The notes below the pieces were generated by a model that saw only the letters and a list, made by a program, of their open reading frames with translations, did not search any database and was not told where the DNA came from. A DNA stretch of 5,193 bases, taken from Actinomycetota bacterium. GTDB taxonomy: Bacteria; Actinomycetota; Actinomycetes; S36-B12; UBA5976. Where the stretch lies: positions 1-5,193 of the forward strand of contig CANLIF010000090.1 of NCBI GenBank assembly GCA_947491175.1, read 5' to 3'. The translations under genes and the position numbers were made by a program. Shown one piece after another: positions 1 through 5,151 of the stretch; position 1 is the first letter of the stretch; every line of letters begins with the position of its first letter.

Positions 1-311
1 CATTCAGCAACGGCAATCTTTTCTAAGTTTGCTTCCATGCGATCAGCAATTTTGTTCAGGATGATTGCGCGCTCGGTTACCGAAGTCTTAGTCCAAGTCT
101 TGGCTGCTGCGTGCGCAGCATCAAGAGCCTTTTCGATATCTTCAGCAGTACCGCGAGCAACTTCACAGAACACTTTGCCTGTGACAGGTGTTACGTTTTC
201 GAAATATTGTCCTTTTGCAGGAGCAACGTATTGTCCACCGATCCAGTGGTCGTAGCGAGATTTGAATTCAGCTACGGCCCCGGCTTGTCCGGGTTGGGCA
301 TAAACAGTCAT
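1..311 (-). CDS. NAD+-dependent aldehyde dehydrogenase (acetaldehyde type), N-terminal fragment
   Basis: The minus strand has an open frame from the ATG at 311 through the left edge with no stop, giving 103 complete residues. It begins MTVYAQPGQAG and continues with a YDHWIGGQYVAP segment, then a VTPVTGKVFCEVARG stretch and the helix EDIEKALDAAHAAAKTW. This is the characteristic N-terminus of the roughly 500-residue aldehyde dehydrogenases of the ExaC/AcoD/AldB type, which oxidise acetaldehyde and related short aldehydes to the acid with NAD+ in the cytoplasm. The fragment covers only the N-terminal part of the coenzyme-binding domain; the catalytic Cys and Glu lie outside the window. The start is supported by a GAGAGG ribosome binding site 7 bases upstream and by the conserved MTVYAQPG opening. 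The gene is divergent from a NarL-type response regulator. In some bacteria regulators of that family control alcohol and aldehyde oxidation genes, so regulation by the neighbour is plausible but inferred. The family is secure; the exact substrate is not. Confidence 0.93.
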   Translation of the reverse strand, partial: MTVYAQPGQAGAVAEFKSRYDHWIGGQYVAPAKGQYFENVTPVTGKVFCEVARGTAEDIEKALDAAHAAAKTWTKTSVTERAIILNKIADRMEANLEKIAVAE

Positions 312-318
312 TGTTTTT

Positions 319-324
319 CCTCTC
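319..324 (-). promoter_or_regulatory. Ribosome binding site of the aldehyde dehydrogenase gene
   Basis: Read on the minus strand, GAGAGG lies 7 bases before the ATG at 311. It is the only clear Shine-Dalgarno sequence found ahead of any gene in the window, and it fixes the start of the aldehyde dehydrogenase. Confidence 0.7.
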
Positions 325-383
325 AGCGCCGGCACGATTTTGCCGACTAACTAGTTGTGACGGTACGTCTAGAAGTGAGAACT

Positions 384-389
384 TTTATA
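384..389 (-). promoter_or_regulatory. Possible -10 box for the aldehyde dehydrogenase gene
   Basis: The minus strand reads TATAAA here, five of six matches to TATAAT. It would place the transcript start near 377 and leave a leader of about 65 bases before the ATG at 311, room for the ribosome binding site. No hexamer resembling TTGACA lies 16-18 bases upstream; G-rich sequence and the two direct repeats at 405-459 lie there instead. A promoter with a poor -35 box and repeated sites upstream is the pattern expected for activator-dependent transcription, but this rests on inspection only. Confidence 0.3.
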
Positions 390-404
390 GGAAATCAGCC
401 TTCA

Positions 405-459
405 CCTACCCCTAAGCAGGCAAAATGGTTAGGTTATTCCCTACCCAAATGGCTAGGTT
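405..459. repeat. Paired direct repeats in the divergent region, candidate regulator binding sites
   Basis: AAATGGTTAGGTT at 423-435 and AAATGGCTAGGTT at 447-459 match in 12 of 13 positions with a period of 24 bases. Each copy is preceded by CCTACCC (405-411 and 440-446), which is a one-mismatch inverted partner of the GG(T/C)TAGG core in the following repeat (427-433 and 451-457). The array is therefore two imperfect dyads in the same order. It lies between the aldehyde dehydrogenase and response regulator genes, just upstream of the candidate -10 at 384-389. It could be an operator for the neighbouring regulator. The period is a multiple of three and the frame is open, so a coding repeat (KWLG twice) in an N-terminal extension of the regulator is the alternative reading. 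Confidence 0.4.
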
Positions 460-465
460 GCCAGT

Positions 466-471
466 TAGCAT
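466..471 (+). promoter_or_regulatory. Possible -10 box 5 bases before an alternative regulator start
   Basis: TAGCAT fits the actinobacterial TANNNT pattern and lies 5 bases before the in-frame ATG at 477, so a leaderless transcript could start there and give a 229-residue form of the response regulator. No convincing -35 box is visible at 17-18 bases. The hexamer is short and could occur by chance. Confidence 0.18.
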
Positions 472-524
472 CAATCATGGGACCCGATCCAAGACCTGAA
501 GTATCGCTCGGTCGACGCTCCCCT

Positions 525-1166
525 ATGGCCACCACGCGAATCGTTGTGGCAGACCGCAATGTGATCACGCGAGTTGGTATTCGCTCAATCCTGGAACGGA
601 ACGCAGGAATTGCGGTTGTTGCTGAGGCCACAACTTACGACGCGGTAATTGACGCCGTTGATGAGCACGGTCCGGACATCATGATTATCGATTTAGATTT
701 AGGTGACGACACAACTCGTGGATTAACAATCTGTGAAGAGATTGCAGATCGTTATCCTGCTACAAAAATCTTGGTGTTGGCAAATACGCTCAGTGAATTA
801 ATTGTTGTTGAAGCTCTGCGTCGCGGCGCGAATGGTTACCTGTGCAAAAATGATTTGAAATCGGATGAATTGATTAATGGGGTTAAGGCTATTCAAGATG
901 GTGATACGGTACTCGGTCGCGGTGTTGGTTCACTCGTTGCTAAAGGGTTGGGTTCAACACGAGATAAAGCTGAACGCTTAACTGATCGTGAACTAGACGT
1001 CATCCGCGCAATCTCTCGTGGGCTAAGTAATAAGCAAATAGCACACGAAATGTTTATCTCGGAAAGTACAGTTAAGTTTCACATTCAAAATGCATCAAAG
1101 AAGTTGAACAGCCATAGGCGAGCGGAGTTAGTCCACCGAGCGAGCGCTGCCGGATTGATTAATTAG
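525..1166 (+). CDS. Orphan NarL/LuxR-family response regulator with an atypical receiver
   Basis: The 213-residue product has a receiver domain (about residues 4-122), a short linker, and a LuxR-type helix-turn-helix (about 150-213). The DNA-binding part is canonical: LTDRELDVIRAISRGLSNKQ, then FISESTVKFHI and a KKLN...RAELVHRA ending. The receiver keeps D10, the phosphoacceptor-position D56 (IIDLDL) and the late lysine K108 (GYLCKN). The second acidic-pocket residue is R11, the switch Thr/Ser is A86 (LVLAN), and the loop after D56 is about two residues longer than usual and lacks the proline. This suggests altered or absent phosphorylation control. No histidine kinase is in the window. The start at 525 was chosen because the receiver begins at once (MATTRIVVAD) and the length matches the family. 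In-frame starts at ATG 477 and GTG 357 are possible but have no ribosome binding site. It is divergent from the aldehyde dehydrogenase and 58 bases ahead of the cryptochrome-like gene, with which it may be co-transcribed. Family assignment is firm; the target is unknown. Confidence 0.9.
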   Translation: MATTRIVVADRNVITRVGIRSILERNAGIAVVAEATTYDAVIDAVDEHGPDIMIIDLDLGDDTTRGLTICEEIADRYPATKILVLANTLSELIVVEALRRGANGYLCKNDLKSDELINGVKAIQDGDTVLGRGVGSLVAKGLGSTRDKAERLTDRELDVIRAISRGLSNKQIAHEMFISESTVKFHIQNASKKLNSHRRAELVHRASAAGLIN

Positions 1167-1224
1167 TTACTTCGTAAATTCCGAGCGCGCAAAGACTTAA
1201 ATATACGGATAGCCTTAAATTCTT

Positions 1225-2412
1225 ATGAATCGACCAATGCCCATAGATTTACCAGTTCTCGAAATCATTGAGAAGAATTTTGGCGGGCTTTACTCCGGTG
1301 AACTTGGGCTTAGTTCCATAAAGGGTGGTCAAACTGCAGCCGACCAAACACTCGCTCAATTAGATATCACGGGTTACGCGGCCCTGCGTTCTGAAGTTTT
1401 ACCTAAAGCCAAACGCGGAGCAACCGTCTTATCCCCTTACATCAGACATAACCTGCTAACACTTGATCAGGTTTACAAAGCTGTGAAGTCAGCTCCATAT
1501 AAAGATCGTGAAAAGTTCCGAGATGAACTTTATTGGCAAGAATATGCTCGACATCTTTATGCCCGCATCGGAACTCGGTTATTTGAGAACCTACGCTTTG
1601 AAGCCAACACAAATGTTCAAGGCGACGGCTGGAATCGTGAGATGAGCTGTGTCGATGAAGTGGTTTCGGAATTGGAAACTGATGGCTGGCTAGTAAATCA
1701 AACTCGGATGTGGCTAGCTTCGCATTGGACCGTGCGTAACGATTTCAGTTGGCAACTTGGCCAAGAACGTATGTATCGAGAATTGATCGATGGCTCGCGA
1801 GCCGCAAACTTACTTGGTTGGCAGTGGACTGTTGGTGCCGGAACCGGAAAGCCTTATGGGTTTGCCCGCTGGCAAGTTGAGAAGCGAGCGCCAGGATTAT
1901 GTAAGCAATGTCCGTTGTCGAATGCTTGTCCCATCCAAGAATTTCCTGAAGAGGTCTCCTTGAACCGTCTTGAAGTTGATTTGCTGTTAGAGCGTGATCC
2001 TGACCCAGAGAATACTTCTGGTCCAAAAACTGTTATCAAAGTCGATTCACCAAAATACGTATTACTGACTATTGATTCAATGGGTGATGACGATCCGGCA
2101 CTCAAAGCACACCCAGAACTTCCAGTTGTGTTTGTTTTCAACGAAGAAGCGTTACGAAAACTTCAGTTGAGTTCACGCAGAATTGGTTTTTATCTAGAGA
2201 CTCTGCAAGATCTGGCGCAGCGCCGTAACTTGCAGGTATACCTAGGTGATCCATATCAATTTGCACGTGATAATTCTGTGGCAGTTACGTTCGCACCGGT
2301 TCCATCGTTCAAAAAGTTCCAAAACCTAGCAGAGATTTACCCGTTCCTTTGGCTACAACAGCCAAAGTCTGGTTCAGTCAAAAGTTTTTCAGCCTGGCGT
2401 AAGTCAAAGTAA
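1225..2412 (+). CDS. Cryptochrome/photolyase-family flavoprotein with permuted domain order and four candidate Fe-S cysteines
   Basis: The 395-residue protein starts with the FAD-binding half of the photolyase family: GGQTAADQTLAQL (34-46), VLSPYIRHNLL (68-78), ELYWQEYARHLY (101-112, the WREF-type motif), DGWLVNQTRM (153-162) and LIDGSRAANLLGWQW (187-201). D189, N195, W199 and W201 align with FAD-contacting or electron-transfer residues of classical photolyases, and W176 with a further chain Trp. The alpha/beta half, normally N-terminal, lies at the C-terminus (about 277-360): LTIDSMGDDDPAL, VVFVFNEEAL, RRIGFYLETLQDL and YLGDP match the usual RRDLRLxDNPAL, PVFxxD, RxxFLxxSLxxL and GDP motifs in order. 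The tail KSFSAWRK resembles the family's inter-domain FTPFxRAW segment. The only four cysteines are C142, C226, C229 and C235. The role could be DNA repair or blue-light/redox sensing; the sequence does not decide. The start at 1225 has no clear ribosome binding site, and ATG 1237 is an alternative. It is convergent with the next gene, with 33 bases between them. Confidence 0.9.
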   Translation: MNRPMPIDLPVLEIIEKNFGGLYSGELGLSSIKGGQTAADQTLAQLDITGYAALRSEVLPKAKRGATVLSPYIRHNLLTLDQVYKAVKSAPYKDREKFRDELYWQEYARHLYARIGTRLFENLRFEANTNVQGDGWNREMSCVDEVVSELETDGWLVNQTRMWLASHWTVRNDFSWQLGQERMYRELIDGSRAANLLGWQWTVGAGTGKPYGFARWQVEKRAPGLCKQCPLSNACPIQEFPEEVSLNRLEVDLLLERDPDPENTSGPKTVIKVDSPKYVLLTIDSMGDDDPALKAHPELPVVFVFNEEALRKLQLSSRRIGFYLETLQDLAQRRNLQVYLGDPYQFARDNSVAVTFAPVPSFKKFQNLAEIYPFLWLQQPKSGSVKSFSAWRKSK

Positions 2413-2445
2413 CTAACCCTCAGTTTGAAAGTTTGCTAAAACTAA

Positions 2446-3216
2446 CTAGCTTGCATTTACGACGTTGATCTGACCGTTCTGAGAAGGGTGCCACTTGCAG
2501 ACGTAAAAAATGGTACTGGGGGCATCATTTGGAACTCGCCACGTGATTGTTCCAACTGTTGAGCCACCACCCACAACGCCAGATGAGTAAATGATATTCG
2601 AGTTGTAAGCCCCTGATTGAGTCTGCAACCAAAATGGGTGGCCGGAAACATTTACAGCAAACGTATAGGTGACTCCGCGGGTAACAGTAAGCGTGGGATT
2701 TGTTTGGCCGTTAATTACGTAAGATGTGGCGCCGATATTCGTGACGTTAAATGTTGTATCGGGTGTAGACGTAGGCGGAGTTGTGGTCGGAGTTGTGGTC
2801 GGAGTAGACGCAGACGGTTTGGGTGTCACAACAACCGGTTTACTTGTATAACTCGAGCCAACTAGATAAGAGATTGATTTGCTTTTTGTCCCAAATCCTT
2901 TGACATTCTTAGAGGACGCCTGAACATAAATGATCTTTTTCGCTTGAACGCTCTTTATCATGCATGAAGTTCCAAGGTTCTCAATCGTGCATGATTTTCC
3001 GCCAGCGAAAACCTGGCTACCCGTTACCTTTGATCCGCCATTATTTTCGGGAAGCGAGATTCGAACCGTGATGGTGACGATTCCTGTTTTTGCTGATGGG
3101 GTTATGGATACCACTGTCGGTGCAGATGGTTTACTAACAGCGGCCTGGGCACCTGACGACAGTGATAAGCCCAGTGTGACTGTCAGCACCAATAAAACTA
3201 AGCGTTTTCTTTTCAC
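2446..3216 (-). CDS. Secreted fibronectin-III-like / cupredoxin-like protein
   Basis: The 256-residue product begins at a GTG with a clear signal peptide: MKRKR, a hydrophobic stretch (residues 6-20), and a likely cut after AQA at 26. Residues 30-118 look like a fibronectin type III domain (PSAPTVVSITPS, LPENNGGSKVTG, YVQASSKNVKGFG), with C76 and C85 placed for a disulfide. A Thr/Pro-rich linker spans about 126-154. Residues 155-253 form a cupredoxin-like domain with the SGHPFWLQT and FYVCKWHPSQNGQINV motifs. H193, C240 and H243 correspond to the type-1 copper ligands (His...Cys-x2-His). The axial position three residues after H243, often Met in related HxxM motifs, is Gln246. The protein should act outside the membrane, possibly as a copper-binding electron carrier or as a structural surface protein; it has no membrane anchor or sorting signal at the C-terminus. 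The GTG start is supported by the signal peptide and by a -10 box 6 bases upstream, suggesting a leaderless mRNA. It is divergent from the DUF2207 gene. Confidence 0.87.
   Translation of the reverse strand: MKRKRLVLLVLTVTLGLSLSSGAQAAVSKPSAPTVVSITPSAKTGIVTITVRISLPENNGGSKVTGSQVFAGGKSCTIENLGTSCMIKSVQAKKIIYVQASSKNVKGFGTKSKSISYLVGSSYTSKPVVVTPKPSASTPTTTPTTTPPTSTPDTTFNVTNIGATSYVINGQTNPTLTVTRGVTYTFAVNVSGHPFWLQTQSGAYNSNIIYSSGVVGGGSTVGTITWRVPNDAPSTIFYVCKWHPSQNGQINVVNAS
2777..2812. repeat. 12-bp tandem repeat encoding the Thr/Pro linker
   Basis: GGAGTTGTGGTC occurs twice in perfect tandem (2777-2788 and 2789-2800), followed by a degenerate third copy. Read on the minus strand it encodes the TPTT-type repeats of the linker between the fibronectin-like and cupredoxin-like domains. 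The repeat is in frame, so slippage would change linker length without breaking the gene. Confidence 0.75.
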
Positions 3217-3222
3217 TCGAAA

Positions 3223-3244
3223 AACATATCACGGGACTTATGTT
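3223..3244. repeat. Perfect inverted repeat over the minus-strand -10 box
   Basis: AACATA at 3223-3228 and TATGTT at 3239-3244 form a perfect 6-base inverted repeat with a 10-base spacer. One arm coincides with the proposed -10 box of the secreted protein gene. The geometry suits a dimeric repressor, but the arm may be symmetric by chance. Confidence 0.35.
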
Positions 3245-3252
3245 CCTGCCAC
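3223..3252 (-). promoter_or_regulatory. Promoter of the secreted cupredoxin-like gene, apparently leaderless
   Basis: On the minus strand GTGGCA (3252-3247, four of six matches to TTGACA) and TATGTT (3228-3223, a TANNNT box) are separated by 18 bases. Six bases separate TATGTT from the GTG start at 3216, so transcription is predicted to begin at or next to the start codon. No Shine-Dalgarno sequence is present, consistent with a leaderless message. Confidence 0.45.
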
Positions 3253-3303
3253 TCTGTGGAGAAATCTCTCAAAGTGCCAGTGAATTCAAACCGACCAAAT
3301 CAA

Positions 3304-3320
3304 GCAATAAATCTCATTGC
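3304..3320. repeat. Inverted repeat next to the -35 box of the DUF2207 gene
   Basis: GCAAT at 3304-3308 and ATTGC at 3316-3320 are perfect inverted arms with a 7-base spacer. Outer CAA (3301-3303) and TTG (3322-3324) extend the symmetry with one bulged base, and that TTG is the start of the proposed -35 hexamer. It is a possible operator; the arms are short. Confidence 0.25.
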
Positions 3321-3321
3321 G

Positions 3322-3350
3322 TTGTTACCACTCGATTATGGGACTAACTT
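3322..3350 (+). promoter_or_regulatory. Promoter of the DUF2207 gene, apparently leaderless
   Basis: TTGTTA (3322-3327, four of six matches to TTGACA) and TAACTT (3345-3350, a TANNNT box) are spaced by 17 bases. The -10 box ends 6 bases before the ATG at 3357, so the transcript is predicted to begin at the A of the start codon. There is no Shine-Dalgarno sequence in GAACAC between them, which agrees with a leaderless mRNA. Confidence 0.55.
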
Positions 3351-3356
3351 GAACAC

Positions 3357-5123
3357 ATGAGGTCTATTAGTCGCGTTCTCGTTTCAACACTGACAACACT
3401 TATGATTCTTGTTGGGCAAAGCTCAGTCTCGTACGCACAAGACATTGAGCGGATTGACGAGTTCACAATAGATGTTGGCATCAGTGCAATTGGTGAAGTG
3501 CAAATCGTTGAAACTATCACATACAATTTCGGCGACCTTGAAAAGCACGGAATCTTTCGTGAAATACCAGTCAGAGACAAACTTGATTCGGGTGATTATT
3601 GGGTGCACCCAATTGAAGTGAATTCAATAACCCGCAATGGTGCAACTGAAATCTATTCTGAAAGTCAGGATGGATATTGGGCATCTTTGATGATTGGTGA
3701 TCCGGATGTATTTGTCACTGGAGTTCAAACCTACAAAATTAATTACATCGTAAAAGGCGCCCTCTTTACACTTGGTGAAAATGACATCACCAACAACCCA
3801 ACATTGAAAGTAGGGGACGTAAGTTTTTACTGGGATGTTATTGGTGATCAGTGGCAAGTTCCAATTGAACAAGTGGTTGTCAACATTAACTTGCCTTCAG
3901 CAGACAGTTCACTAGTTCTAACGGAGAACTGCATCTTTGGAGTCCCAGGTAGTGAATCGCAATGCCTATCACTCAGTTCTAGTCGAACTTGGGCATCAAA
4001 TAGAGCGCTGCAACCAGGTGAATCGATGACAATCTCAATGCAGATGAGTCCAGCTTTGTTTGATGTAGAAATTTTCCAAGTTACTGATGAAGGGTTTATC
4101 GAAGTATTTTCAGGCGAGTGGCTTGAGATAGTAAAACCAAATCTGCTAATTGGCAGTCTGCTTGGAGCGGCAATTTTTGGTGCCATTATGTTCTTTTGGC
4201 GCAGGCGTTTGGGCCGACTACAAACTAGTAAAGTCCTTGAGGTATTGCGGTTTGATCCACCGTTGGGTCATGTAGCTGAAATATCGGCTGCCTGGAAGGG
4301 TTCGGTTGATGCCAGAGCAATAACAGCCACTTTGGTTGATCTTGCAGCCCGTGGCGTTGTTGAAATTCAAGTGAATGAAGATAAAAACATTGTGGTCAAG
4401 CAAAAAGAAAGTCGCCCTGATATTAGAGGTTTCGAGCAGGACTTGTTAAACACTTTGTTCAGAAGTTCTAGTCAGGTCACAATCGAAGGCTACGATGCAG
4501 AAATTGCTGGTGTTTCTCAAACAATTTCTGCAAACTTAGTGAAGCTTGCAGAAGAATCTGGAATTCGAAATGTGACAGGGTCTCGTTCACGAACTTCATC
4601 CATTATCGGTTTGGTTTTAAGCATTTTCTTCTTAGCATTTAGTTCCATCGCACTTGGAGCCCCAGAAGTATTTGGTTTGGTATTTCCGATTTCACTGGCA
4701 ATGTTTATTGGGTTTTTACTACAAACAATCAAGACCCCACGAATTGAAACTCCAAAATCTGCAGAATTTTTGTCGCACTTGCTTGGATTCAGAAAAGCTA
4801 TGGATACAGATTCTGGTGCACTACGCAGGAAGTTTGCTCAGGAATCTGGGTTAACTTCTGGAAATATTTTCGCCGCGTTACTCCCAATTGCAATCATTCT
4901 CGAGCTGGAAGATTCTTGGCTCGCAAACTTTGTTGACCTGAGTGTGGAGGACATAGCGTCCTCAGGGATTCACGTCAGTTCCGTCTCCAGTTTGCAACAT
5001 TCAATTCAACAGAGCCGTGATGCCCTTGCAGTCGCTATGACATCTCCGACTTCTTCCGGCAGTGGATCAAGTGGAGGCAGTTCTGGTGGTGGAGGCGGAG
5101 GCGGTGGTGGCAGAAGTTGGTAA
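3357..5123 (+). CDS. DUF2207-family membrane protein
   Basis: The 588-residue product has a signal peptide (residues 1-27, likely cut after SYA), an extracellular beta-rich domain (about 28-255) with the family's opening IVETITYNFGDLEKHGIFRE, and a possible disulfide between C192 and C203. The first membrane segment is at about 263-280, followed by the positive WRRRLGR, so the next region is cytoplasmic. That region contains RFDPPLGHVAEISAAWKGSV and ITATLVDLAARGVVEI, a winged-helix-like segment typical of DUF2207. Two more membrane segments lie at about 414-433 and 437-456. A second cytoplasmic part has FAALLPIAIILELEDSWLAN, matching the family's LPYAIALGVE-type motif. The protein ends in a Ser/Gly tract with nine consecutive glycines and RSW, the usual tail of this family. 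Its function is not established; the family is found in cell envelopes of many bacteria. The ATG start is supported by the signal peptide and the leaderless promoter geometry. It is divergent from the secreted cupredoxin-like gene. Confidence 0.93.
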   Translation: MRSISRVLVSTLTTLMILVGQSSVSYAQDIERIDEFTIDVGISAIGEVQIVETITYNFGDLEKHGIFREIPVRDKLDSGDYWVHPIEVNSITRNGATEIYSESQDGYWASLMIGDPDVFVTGVQTYKINYIVKGALFTLGENDITNNPTLKVGDVSFYWDVIGDQWQVPIEQVVVNINLPSADSSLVLTENCIFGVPGSESQCLSLSSSRTWASNRALQPGESMTISMQMSPALFDVEIFQVTDEGFIEVFSGEWLEIVKPNLLIGSLLGAAIFGAIMFFWRRRLGRLQTSKVLEVLRFDPPLGHVAEISAAWKGSVDARAITATLVDLAARGVVEIQVNEDKNIVVKQKESRPDIRGFEQDLLNTLFRSSSQVTIEGYDAEIAGVSQTISANLVKLAEESGIRNVTGSRSRTSSIIGLVLSIFFLAFSSIALGAPEVFGLVFPISLAMFIGFLLQTIKTPRIETPKSAEFLSHLLGFRKAMDTDSGALRRKFAQESGLTSGNIFAALLPIAIILELEDSWLANFVDLSVEDIASSGIHVSSVSSLQHSIQQSRDALAVAMTSPTSSGSGSSGGSSGGGGGGGGGRSW

Positions 5124-5151
5124 GCGTGTGTCTGTCCTTTTGATTTGTCTG

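Noticed and set aside
37..350. Two plus-strand open frames (37-255 and 111-350)
   Set aside because: They lie opposite the aldehyde dehydrogenase N-terminus, whose minus-strand translation is unmistakable. Their own translations show no family features.
407..413. TACCCCT matches the enterobacterial NarL heptamer TACYYMT
   Set aside because: A seven-base degenerate match is expected by chance, and the consensus comes from a distant regulator in another phylum. Only the longer direct repeats were kept as evidence.
423..459. Telomere-like TTAGG motifs
   Set aside because: Only two imperfect copies occur, in an ordinary bacterial intergenic region. They are better described as a paired direct repeat.
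2413..2445. Possible bidirectional terminator in the 33-base convergent gap (AGTTT-GCTA-AAACT hairpin)
   Set aside because: The stem is only five A/T-rich pairs with no T-run on either side, too weak to call.
2960..3283. Plus-strand open frame of 107 codons over the secreted protein gene and the divergent gap
   Set aside because: It is antisense to the signal peptide and fibronectin-like domain, has no ribosome binding site, and its translation is not recognisable.
5060..5118. Glycine-rich C-terminal tract as a sign of a secreted low-complexity protein or frameshift
   Set aside because: A Ser/Gly tail ending in a Gly run and Ser-Trp is the normal ending of DUF2207 proteins, so nothing is broken or unusual.
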